Under the pieces are notes generated by a model. That model saw nothing but the letters and a program-made list of their open reading frames with translations, did no database searches and was not told the origin of the DNA. The position numbers were made by a program, and so were the translations under genes. Positions 36,081 through 46,102 of a DNA stretch of 64,000 bases are shown in pieces; positions within the stretch are counted from its first letter, which is position 1; the number at the start of each line of letters is the position of its first letter. Origin of the DNA: Archegozetes longisetosus (taxonomy: Eukaryota > Arthropoda > Arachnida > Sarcoptiformes > Trhypochthoniidae); NCBI GenBank assembly GCA_018873245.2, contig JAEMBT020000006.1, positions 13,300,387 through 13,364,386 of the forward strand. Direction: 5' to 3'.

Positions 36081-39000
36081 ATGAGAATTAATTTCAAACC
36101 AAAAATAAGAATCTTAATTTATATTTCAAGTTTAGCGATGTTTTTATACCAAGCCATAACCCAATTACAAGGTTACCTGGAATTTAATACTGATGTGAAT
36201 ATCAGAATAGGAAGATCGGAATCGGATATATTTCCGTCAATAAGCATTTGCCTTACCAGCGATATTGTTTACTTTGAGGCCGAAAAAATGCTGAGACAAA
36301 ACTCTACATTCAATTCAACGTTTTTTAGATTACTTGATAAAGTGAATAACTCTGAGTTAAGCAAATCTGGCTTTTTAATCCAAGCTGAAAAAATTTTCTT
36401 CCCAGTCTATGATAAACATTATGTGAAATATAAAAGTTTATCTCGTACTTATTTTACTCTCCCGCGTGTTACTTGCAAAATCATGTCGGGAAGATATTTA
36501 GGAAATGTCTCTAATTGTGATAATATAAGTCGAAATATCTATAGTCGTAACAAAAGATATGAGTGTATTACTTTCTTGAGTAATATTTTTTTAAATTCTA
36601 CTATATACGAGAAAAACAGCGAACCGATGGGAAAGTACAACAAAAGATACATCGAATACCAGAAATTGCTATTTATTACGATGGGAGATGAAATCTTTAA
36701 GTCTCATTGGGTTGAAAAACTGATATATGGTTAGTATTATCATCAATTGATGCTTTAGTGCATAGGGTATTTCGTAAGTACTATTATATAGAAATAGAAT
36801 TTTGATTGCTAAAAGTGTGTTAAAAATGATAATATAATATGGTGCTTCTTGGTTTTATTTAACTATGAAAAATCTATTACTGTAGTGCAGTGGTCGCGTT
36901 TAGGCAGTGTTTTGAGTAAGGTTGTATAGTTTATAAAATAAACATTTAGACAATCTTTTGACCCCTTACAATAGTACTTTCTTACATATATTATAAGTAT
37001 TGAAAGTAATTAATGAATTTGCTTATAGACAAAATCATATGCTTTATGTTCAATATAATATGAATGCTTGCAATACTTGTAACAATGTGCTATTTTGGTG
37101 TTAAATATATAGTATTTCTCCGTTATAGTGAACCTATTTATATTGAATCATCGATATAATGAGTGAAAATTATCCTCATTTTTTTCAAACTCAAAAATAA
37201 ATGCTAAAAAACGCCTCTATATTAAAACAACCTTATAATAGATAAAAGTGTAAGGATTCATAGCAATTTGCTCTCGCGAGGTTTTACTATATTAAATTGG
37301 GTTCATCGGCGAATTCATTAATTACCTTCAATACCTATAATATATGTAAGAAAGTGCTATTGTTAGGGGTCAAAAAGTGGTCTAAATGTTTATTTTATAA
37401 AATATAAATAACCTGACACGTACTAGGTAAGCCCTCCAATAGTCCTATAGTATATGAAGGCAACGTTTCCAAAAGGGCTTATATCCAAAAAAATGCGAAA
37501 CGAAGAAAAACACAAAAACTTTTTAAAAGTTTATTTCTCGTTCAATCCGTTTGAAGTCTTGTTTTTATTTAAAAGATAGGAAAACGTGGCCAGAAAAATG
37601 TAGTTAGAAAAATCAAACTTAATTAGAAAACTTTTAATTAATGAAAATATTTTCGTATATAAGACCTTTTGGAATTAAAGCAAACTTTTATTCCAAAAGG
37701 TCTTAAATCCAAGTGAGAAGGGCAAAAGTTAACACAAAATTAGTGAATTTTTGTTTTTTTAAACTTTAATTGTTCATTCATTAAACGATTAACTTCTATT
37801 TTTTGATAAAATTTGCTCTAGTATCAATGTTTAAAATGAATTTTCATAAAAATTAAATTAATTAACAAGAGATATTTTGCCTACCCTCGTGTGGCAGAAA
37901 CAATGAATTTCGTCATTTATCTGGTTTTTTAATTGGTCTAAATGGGATATAAGTCCCTTTGGAAATAAATTGCCGATGGATTTAAGCCTTTTTGGAAAAA
38001 ACTTAATTTTTAATCTCATTTTTTCACAAGACTTAGACATTTCAGAGAATTTGAAACCTTTTTTCAAATTCCTCGTATCTAAATGTATAAGAATGAATGT
38101 GCAACTCAGTTTTTAAAATTTTGGCGTTTAAGCCCTTTTGGAAACAAAGCCCTCATATAATCTTAGGGCACTGTAAGACGCGAGCACTGCTGTGATCGGG
38201 CTTATGAAACGCACTATGGAACTTGAGTAGTGTTGTTGCAACTTGTACTAATATAATTTTATCATATTTGAACTTCTGGTGGATTAGGTAAGCATTTTTA
38301 GCGTGTGTTTACTATATTTCAATGTTTAGCACGTGACGCATCCGACATGTCGATTAAATTAAACAGACATTTCTTCATATTGTTATGCGATACTCAGTAA
38401 TATTGTTTTAGTCAACATTTTTAGTTGCAAGAAATGCAAAGATTCAGCAAAACTTCACTTAGACCAGAGCTTACCGAGTGAATTAATAATACGCCATAGC
38501 AACAAGAAAAAGACTGTTGCTATGTCAACCTCTATGTGATGCGTTTCAATTCTTTACCAAGTTTAATTTCTAGCTTGCTTTGATTGCTACACTGAGTTTG
38601 CAAATGTTCTTTAATGTGCAATATATTATGGCTTATTAAAGAGCATATCGTTACAGCGTATCACTTCTGATTGCTATCGTAGACAAATTTATTGAGTTTA
38701 CATTTGAATTTTTAATATTAAAATTAGATGACTTGCAAGTATTTATATTGGTTCATTCATCACTACAATTGCCTGATAATTACTATCTGTACAAAACTGG
38801 AATGAGATCTAAAATAATAAGAAGCACAAGTAGTGATCTTTTCTTTTCAAAGACAACTATTATAAGGCTATCGTTTCCTTATGAAACTGGATGCATTGAT
38901 TATTCAAAAAGAAGTTCACCTCAGCTTTGCTTTAATGAATGTGCTAAAAACATATACAAACAAACTAAAAGTTGCGTTCCACAAGAACTACTACTCATTT

Positions 39001-39386
39001 ACAACACAACTGATGATGAATACGTAATTTGTAAGGTCCTTAGAAATGACGAGTACTTCGATACGGTTGAGAACTATTGCAACTCTCAGTGTATTGACAG
39101 TTGTACTGAAGAAATTTTTGACTATCAACTGCTAGGTCATCGCAAAAATCATGAAATATCTAATGGATTTTCAACCTCAGTTGATGTTCACCCTAAAAGA
39201 GACAATGAACTAATTTATACATATCGGCCACGAATGTCTTTGATTGACCTTTTGGGAAACCTAGGTGGTTTGATGTCATTGTGGTTGGGCTTGTCTATTG
39301 TTACGCTCTATGATAATATTTTTCTAATCATTGATAAAATTTTCACCAAATCCCCTAACAAAGTGAGCATTGATACATTTCTGTGA
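36081..39386 (+). CDS. DEG/ENaC (amiloride-sensitive type) cation channel subunit
   Basis: A subunit of a trimeric sodium-permeable channel, of the family that includes insect pickpocket proteins. The first ATG is at 36081. Exons 36081-36729 and 38728-39386 join in phase 1 and give 435 residues, short for the family. Helix 1 is near residues 10-32 (ILIYISSLAMFLYQAI). It is followed by YLEF and FPSISICL, the usual post-TM1 block. The ectodomain has Asn glycosylation sites and the clustered cysteines expected before helix 2 (GCIDYSKRSSPQLCFNEC, ENYCNSQCIDSC). Helix 2 with the pore motif is LLGNLGGLMSLWLGLSIVTL, where GLS occupies the G-x-S filter. The 2.0-kb intron holds two foldback elements. 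The cytoplasmic N-terminus is very short and I saw no HG motif. AATAAA-like sequence occurs near 39584. It appears intact; ligand and tissue are unknown. Confidence 0.88.
36929..37403. repeat. Foldback element in the DEG/ENaC intron
   Basis: Arms of about 95 bp: TTATAAAATAAACATTTAGA, then GACCCCTTACAATAGTACTT and CTTACATATATTATAAGTAT on the left, and the close complement ending at 37403 on the right. The interior has TTATAGTGAACC and ATTGAATCATCGATATAATG, similar in style to the element at 26822. No coding frame. Confidence 0.78.
37441..38171. repeat. Foldback element with repeated AAGRCCTTTTGGAA motif
   Basis: The outer arms pair GTTTCCAAAAGGGCTTA (37468) with TAAGCCCTTTTGGAAAC (38128). Inside, AAGACCTTTTGGAAT and ATTCCAAAAGGTCTTA form a hairpin at about 37660-37706. 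Two more units, AAGTCCCTTTGGAAA and AAGCCTTTTTGGAAA, lie near 37951 and 37985. Thus the same 15-bp word occurs six times in both orientations. Confidence 0.75.
38460..38680 (+). repeat. Dispersed direct repeat, copy 1
   Basis: GCAACAAGAAAAAGACTGTT, then TGATGCGTTT, TTGCAAAT and GATTGCTAT, match in order with 41705-41895 (GCAACAAGAGAAAGGCCGTT and following words). It lies at the end of the DEG/ENaC intron. It is probably a transposon fragment. Confidence 0.5.
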
Positions 39387-39934
39387 ATCATTCATTTTTT
39401 TCAAGTAAACATATGAAAAATAATACTCACTGGAACATTTTTCAAAATTTTAGGTCCGAATGAGCAAAAATGGAAGAAACATTTACCGAAGAACTTTTTA
39501 TTTAATAGGAAGTATTAAAGACTCACAAATATCTAAAGAAAATATTTCATAACCAACTGGTATCTAATTTTTAGTAGTAATAAGTAATAAAGGACGAAAA
39601 TTCGATTGAGCTTCAGGCTCGAAGCTTGGGGTAACCGAGTTTTAGTCCTTCATCAGTAATAGAAATAAGAGTTGAATATAATATTTTATAAGTTATTCGA
39701 ACAATAACTACATTTAAATATAGACTCATTTATGTATGAAAACTTGAATCAATGTAAACACTCAATCACTTGATTTTGGAAAATTTGATCATTCACAAAT
39801 AGACTTACCAAATAACATATATTTAAAATTTGTTTTAATACGTTCAACCTATTTTTCAATTAAAATAAACAAAATCTATTAAATTTATTTGATATATAAA
39901 ATGTTAATTTTAATACACTTTTCTGTCGTTTATA
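39387..39934. other. DEG/ENaC 3' flank
   Basis: About 550 bp. It contains AATAAA-like sequence near 39584 and otherwise nothing recognised. Confidence 0.4.
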
Positions 39935-40973
39935 CAGTGTGCTTCATATATTCATATAAAGGATAGGATTATCAATGATGTCTGAGCTTTTAAAGTCGCA
40001 GGGGTTAAGCGCAATTTCTATTAATAAAGGAACCATATTTTAAATAAATTTGAGCACCTATGAAAAAAATTGATAATAAATTATTGAAACTTTATGTAAT
40101 AGTCTGTCATTTTTGCGATTATTATTATATTTACATTAGTAGTTATCTTCGATATACAAACGCTTGACTTATTTCGATGAATTGATATTAATTAATTCGA
40201 TCAAAAGAAAAATTATTTGTTCGTTAAATACACAAAACGTTATTCATCTAATGTTTACATTTTGATTGAAAGTTTTATTAAATTAATTTTATATTTACTC
40301 TACGATAGAATGTGTTCATTTATTATGAGAAAAGTTTACTTTCATGTTAAAAAATGTCTGGCACATCATTGATAATCCTATCGTTCATATATACTTAAGA
40401 TCTTATAACTCCATAATTAGACTATAGAATTTGATGAAAGGTGTCTCATTTTAAAAGAAATATTTAAAATTGAACATCCTGAAATTTTACCAAATTATTT
40501 CAAATATAATCTGAATTATTGAAATTTAGAATTAAATGTTCAAGTTATTCTATGGAATTCCGGTTATAACAAATTTTATTGTTATTCTAATAATTGTTTA
40601 CTAATATGCTTCTTCGTTGTAACAAAGTTTATAATTGTTAAATGAACCCATACCAAAATTTAATGCGTTGTGAAATATGATAATTTGCATAATTATAAAT
40701 TATAATCTATAATTCCTATTTTTCGCTTAAATATAAATTCAATCTTAATAAAAAAAACTAAGTTGAAACACATAACAAGAATTCCATATAAAAGTTTAAA
40801 CATTTAATTTAAACTGCACTAACTCAGAGAATATTTGGGATAATTTGATGAAAATTTAGGATAAGTAATTTTGAAGATTTATTTTTAATATAAGATACCT
40901 TTCATCAAATTCTATAATTTAGTTTTGGAGTTATAAGATCGTAAATCCGTATCAAAGTATATGGAATACACTG
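39935..40973. mobile_element. Non-autonomous Tc1/mariner-like element
   Basis: TA flanks both ends. The termini are CAGTGTGCTTCATATA on the left and, on the other strand, CAGTGTATTCCATATA on the right, 1,039 bp apart. A long inverted repeat inside pairs about 40382-40520 with about 40830-40955 (shared CTTATAACTCC and TATAGAATTTGATGAAAGGT). A further inverted pair, GATAGGATTATCAATGATG, lies at 39961 and 40368. No transposase frame remains. The terminal CAGTGT resembles the element at 53413. Confidence 0.65.
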
Positions 40974-41189
40974 TATATAACGTAAGTTAATTGTCTTAAA
41001 AAATCAATATGTGATCTGGTACTGAGTTTTGGCGAGTGTGAGAAGCATTCGTTCTAATGAAATATCGCATGCATTATGATCTTTGAGATGAACTCACTTT
41101 TGGCTGATTCTATATCTCGAAAAGTATGCAACCATTTGACACAAGTATCAGTTATAATATGTGATAATACAATAGGCATTGACATCAGT

Positions 41190-43320
41190 CTTAAATACAG
41201 TACATGTAAAATTTACATATATAAATACAACAGTTTTTGTGAAACTGAGAAAATACACCGATTCTGTATTGCTCTTGAATACCGGAACACGTCGTAAACA
41301 CTGGAATCAAACGTATTATAGCGAGCGTCGAATGGTATTGATATTTACAAAGACGAAAGAGTCGAAAACACTCTCTCTCTCTATAAGATTTGCAACTAAT
41401 CACTAACAATGCATAATCTGTTGAAGGCTTGCTGAATATAAATAAAGAACAATAAGCAGACGGTATTGAAGCGAACCCGAATAGATATAGTATTAAGAAA
41501 GGACTGATCGTTGTATTTGTTTGACTGGAGTATGTTTTGTTGAAATCGAAAATGATGAATACTACCAAAACAAGGATGACTACAATCAGATAGATCAAGG
41601 ACAAAATTGTAGATCCAGAATGTTTCGAACGACAAACCAGTCATTAATTGAAAGAGTTTTGCTTTTGTTATTCATTTGTGAATAGGAAAGAATACACTTG
41701 AAAATTGAATGATCACAATGGCAACAAGAGAAAGGCCGTTGCTTATCCTGATACGCATTAAATTGTTGCAAATTTGATTTTCAATTTGGTTTGGTTACTA
41801 CGTTGAGCATGAAATAATTTAGTGTCCTCCTTATTATGACTTTATAAAAAGAGTTCCATCCTAACGCATCACTTTCGATTACTATATCAAAGATTATCAA
41901 TTTTTTTCAGTGTACATAAGAAATAGTGTTTTTATTCGCATTTGATAAGACATGATGCCAACCAACTCAATATTATTGAGACGAATATGAGTAATCGCAC
42001 TCTCAAACCTATTAGTTGGTTAGTAACTGTAATCTTGATTTTGTCTTTCATTTGAAGTATAGTAAGACCGACGATTCATAAATTAAATTTATAGAAACTG
42101 CAAGAGAATCAGTCATTTATTTGTCAAGCCAAAAATGATTTTCATTTTGCAGTCTTTAGATTATTAGGAGCAGCTCCGATCATGTACTTTAGGATGCATT
42201 GTTCGACTTCCTCTTTTGCGTGTCTGAACCCGTTCGTGCGAGTTTTCATTTATTAGTACTGTCTTAGTCATGCCATGTTTTAAAAGCTGTTAGCACATGG
42301 CTCACAAGAGCAGGTTCTTCAAATTCATTATCTAATACATTAAAAAATCCAATTTTGTTTCCATATAAACTTTTCAAATCATAAGTTAAATTTGTGGGAA
42401 AATTCTTGAAGATCATAATTTGAGTAAAAATATAGCTTCAATATTGACTTCACTATTGAGATGAACTCCACTTACGACGTGTTAATTCGACTGATTCTTT
42501 ATTTAATTAACCTCTTTGCAACCCTTATATGATAGCCAGTGCAAGAGCGCTTTTTAGAAAAAAGGAGAACGCTTGAGTCTTCTTTCAGAAATGATTACAT
42601 TGCAATCTCCGAGAAGCTGAAAAGAATGTAAATTAGTCTATAGGTGGAATAACCAGAAATTATTCGAAATGCTTGAATCCACCTCCTTCGTGTTACCAGT
42701 TTTCACCAAAATAGTTATCTCTTTAAGTAATATTGTAGTATGTCCCAACTCCTATATATAACAGCTCCTCTCGATTCGGGAATAATGCCAGAAGTTGGCT
42801 CATCAAAATTCATTGTTTTAGTTCCGCTAATCATTGCTATACCGGCAGTTAAGTTGCGTTTCATACCACTCGATAATGATTTGGCTATTGATTTCTTTTT
42901 CTCTCTCAATCGCAACTATTTCAAAGCTTAGTCGAGTTCGCTGTTTATGAAATCGCACGTAAAGTATTTCAATACTACATACAGCTTAAGATGTTATTGA
43001 GCCCTAAATTCATTGTTCTAGTAATAATCATTTATGATTATGGAATTATATGATCAAAAATATAATATTCTCCCAAACATGTAGACATAATTCAATGCTT
43101 TTTCTCGCTTCATCACTATCAGTCACTACATTATAGCAAATGACGTGAGCTGAACCAGAAGTCGATCGAAAAATTTCAGTTATCATATTCATGTTAGTTA
43201 TCTTTCCAGTGCTTTTATATCCAAGAAGTACTGTTATTCGAATATAATACATATTTAGAGATACAGTGATCTTTTTGCCACTATTTCCTCGAAATATTCT
43301 ACTTAATTTTTATCTTTATA
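41190..43320 (-). pseudogene. ABCA-type transporter relic (NBD1 and TMD2 parts)
   Basis: Read on the minus strand from 43320, the order matches a full ABCA lipid transporter. Seen first is SLNMYYIRITVLLG, then a ruined Walker A (GYKSTGKIT where GHNGAGKTT is expected), TSGSAHV and DEARKSI. Then comes the signature and Walker B region LSSGMKRNLTAGIA and FDEPTSGIIPESRG (about 42870-42780), and in another frame LLGDCNVIISERRLKRS (about 42620-42570). After a gap with an inserted repeat comes TMD2: KAKLFQLMTGLSFETFWIYNFVLDL (41660-41590), given here in two overlapping parts KAKLFQLMTGLSF and ETFWIYNFVLDL, then SPFLILYLFGFASIPSAYC and SKPSTDYALLVI. Frameshifts, stops and the lost P-loop show it is dead. 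NBD2 was not found; an inverted-repeat element begins to its left at 40973. Confidence 0.82.
41705..41895 (+). repeat. Dispersed direct repeat, copy 2, inside the ABCA relic
   Basis: Matches 38460-38680 in the same orientation. It sits between the TMD2 and NBD1 remnants of the ABCA pseudogene, so it probably inserted there after or during decay. Confidence 0.5.
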
Positions 43321-44069
43321 CTAATCTAAATTTGTAGTTCAAATTCAAAATTCTTAGTTTCAATACGTTTTCACTTGGGACTCATAATCTGATTCTTGAT
43401 TTATATTTGTACATCTAAGGAAACAATCATCTAAGAGGATTAAATATATATATATATACCATGTGTAACATTAAAAGATTGTATTGAACGACTGTACTGT
43501 ACTGACGTGAGTTCATTTTGGTGAACAGATGTTAGTCCGCTTCCGTCAAATATAGCTCCACAAAAATGACTTCCTTAAATCGTTTCATTTCTCTACATCA
43601 ACTATAAGCTTCGACTAGAATTGGAAACCATCATATATACTACCTGTTTTAATACTATTAATAAGACTTCTATTAATTTTTTCTATGAAACCCTAAGTAT
43701 TGTTATTATTTAATGTATAGATTATGTGAGCTGCAATAAGTTATTTTGTATTATTTAAATTAAAAGCGATTGGCAACCAATAGCATTTTAAGGTTCCCTC
43801 AAAATACTTTGATCACTTCCTTTGTTATGATCTCCTCCAAAGAAGCGAAAACTACTGTATTTTGCGAGAATAAATCGACTTAAGATTTCAAGTAGTCATT
43901 CAAATTTAACAACTTCTTAAAATTCAACAATTCGACAAAAGTGCTGATAGTTGTTTTAGAAAAAGTGTCCATATTCTTCGTAATATTATTTGAAGATACT
44001 TTATTTTAAAATTGATCCATTCTTTCATTTGACTATTGCTCAAGTCATATTTATAAATACTTGAATATA
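43321..44069. other. Intergenic between ABCA relic and mariner
   Basis: Contains a short (TA)n tract at about 43446-43458. More N-terminal ABCA remnants would be expected here, but I could not recognise any. Confidence 0.4.
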
Positions 44070-45342
44070 CAGAGGTTGATAAATAGAATATTCAGGCATT
44101 TTTGAAGTTGAATAACTTCACTCAGAGTGGTTCGATTTTAACATGTGATATATCTAATTTAAGGTAAGGCTGCCCTCTTTCCAAATATACTTAATTAAAA
44201 TTTATAAACAAAAATGGGAAGGCCTAAATGTGACCCAATAATAGAGGGTCGTGTTCGTGCACTTTTAGACCTCGGATGGTCAGAGCGTAGAATAATTGAT
44301 CACATGAAGAAGCGTAACATGAAGATATCGAAAGGACTCATCTATAGCATTAAGAGTCGTGGGCTGAAGACAATGAAAAATAATCAAAGTAAACGATCAA
44401 AATTTGGGCTTCAAAAAAAAGTTGACGAAAAATTCATTGAAAAAATTAGAAAAAATGGCTAAAAAAGTAGATCCACCCACTCAGCGACATATGGCAAAAG
44501 TTTTAGGATGCTCTCAACCAAATGTGTCATATCATATAAATAAAACATTGAATTTGAAGAAAAGAAAGAAAGGTTTAGTCCACTATTTGAGTGAAAAAAA
44601 ATATTGCTGATCGTAAGGCCCGTTCTATTGGACTCTATAAGTTATTAAACAAAAGTAAATGGCAAAGAGTGATCACGACAGACGAGACTTGGTTTTACCT
44701 CTCGAAATCTAACGGCAAGCGCCGAATACAATATGTCAGTCGCGATCAAAAAGATCCTAAACTTGAAGTTGCGTTTAGGAGAGAGTCAAATGCAAAGGGG
44801 TTTATGGTTTGGGCCGGAGTGTCATTTAATGGCAAAACGAGTTTGCATTTTGTAGAGCATGGAGCTAAAATTAATAGTAAATACTATATTAACAATGTTT
44901 TGAAGAAATTTTTGGCCAGAGATGCACGAAAACTCTAACCGAAGGGAGATTTTCTTTTCCATCAGGACTCGGCTCCATCTCATACTTCGAAAGTCACTCA
45001 AGAATTCATGCGATCGAAAATGAGATTCATACCAAAGGAGAAATGGATTCCTAGGAGTCCAGATGCAGCTCCGATGGACTATTTTGTATGGGGACACTTA
45101 AAACGTATGCTTTGGAGCTCAAAACCCAAAGACATGGCTGGGCTGAAAAGAGCCCTGAAAAGGGCTTGGAATATATTGCCTCAGGAGCTCATTAACAAAG
45201 CGTTACAATCTTGGCCGCGAAGAGTTTATCAAATATACAAAAATAAAGGAAAGCATATTGAATAACTTTATGTAGATATATTATTTAATTATAGAGTTAT
45301 TTGACTTTAAAAATGCCCGAATACTCTCTTTATCATCCTCTG
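44070..45342 (+). mobile_element. Tc1/mariner element, TIR to TIR
   Basis: TA target duplications at 44068-44069 and 45343-45344 enclose 1,273 bp. The terminal repeats are about 50 bp: CAGAGGTTGATAAATAGAAT then ATTCAGGCATTTTTGAAG on the left, and CAGAGGATGATAAAGAGAGT then ATTCGGGCATTTTTAAAG read from the right end. Length, TA sites and the enclosed transposase all fit. The two TIRs differ at roughly one base in six, so the copy is old. Confidence 0.92.
44214..45265 (+). pseudogene. Tc1/mariner transposase, broken
   Basis: A DDE/D transposase that would cut and rejoin the element's own ends. The N-terminal DNA-binding region starts at ATG 44214 (helix-turn-helix like VRALLDLGWSERRIIDHMKKR), with a second one around TQRHMAKVLGCSQPNVSYH. 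The catalytic motifs are present: TTDETWFY, FHQDSAPSHTSK and PRSPDAAPMDYFVWG. Only 31 residues lie between the second and third Asp. It is interrupted by a frameshift in an A-rich run near 44450, another near 44600, and an in-frame TAA at 44936-44938. It therefore cannot make a full protein. The MDYFVWG block recalls the DD37D-type side of the superfamily, but the subfamily is not certain. Confidence 0.88.
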
Positions 45343-45344
45343 TA

Positions 45345-46102
45345 TTATTCAAGGCAGCATTTCATGAAAGTATGAGAGGGTATCATTTCATGTTCAACAA
45401 TAAGCTTAAATATGAATCGCACACATTTACTATCGTCTTTGCTCAAAAGTTAACTAGGATACAAAATCCATTACTAATAGCTTTGATATTCAGTCATTAT
45501 TGAGGTATGGATTGTTATCTAAGTTAGTAAACCTAAAATAATTGAACTGAAATTTCGTGCGTGGTTTGCTCAACTATTAAGTTACTGAGAAGCCGACTCA
45601 AACAAAGCAAATAGTTAGCCTATTTTTGTCCATTTTAATTACTGTATTAATTTGAGCTGTTGTTCAAAATTATAACTTAACTGAAACTTAATCAGTTCTA
45701 ATGTATACTATTATAGATTGGTAATAAAATCATAAGATACTTATTTACCTTGTGAATTCGTTACCCAATTTGTTTTTACTTAAAATTATATAAGATGAAC
45801 TTAAGCAATAACACAAAATATAATATGCTGGTCCATCAAGATAATAGTGATCGAGAGGTGGAAAAAATCCAATGGCGTGACCACAACTTAAGATTTTAAT
45901 CGCAGAGGTCTTGTGTAACTTTAGGTAACTCTAATACAAAACTCATTCCATAAAATAAGTTTTGCAATGGATTCAAGCTTTCGTGTCGTAAACAGTTAAT
46001 AAAATACATCAAATGTCATAAAATCTAAGTCTTAGACCTCTAGTATTAAAGTCAGTGACAGCATAATTCAAAACTTATTTGTTTCCTCTCTCTTCTTCAA
46101 TA
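45345..46102. other. Upstream region of cyclase copy 2
   Basis: About 760 bp between the mariner element and the cyclase ATG. The conserved block at 45875-45902 is the only shared feature recognised. Confidence 0.45.
45875..45902 (+). promoter_or_regulatory. Conserved upstream block of cyclase copy 2
   Basis: GCGTGACCACAACTTAAGAT followed by TTTAATCG starts 228 bp before the ATG, matching 25105-25133 upstream of copy 1. See that entry for interpretation. Confidence 0.5.

Noticed and set aside
42740-42931. Plus-strand frame of 63 codons
   Set aside because: Antisense to the ABCA Walker B region of the pseudogene.
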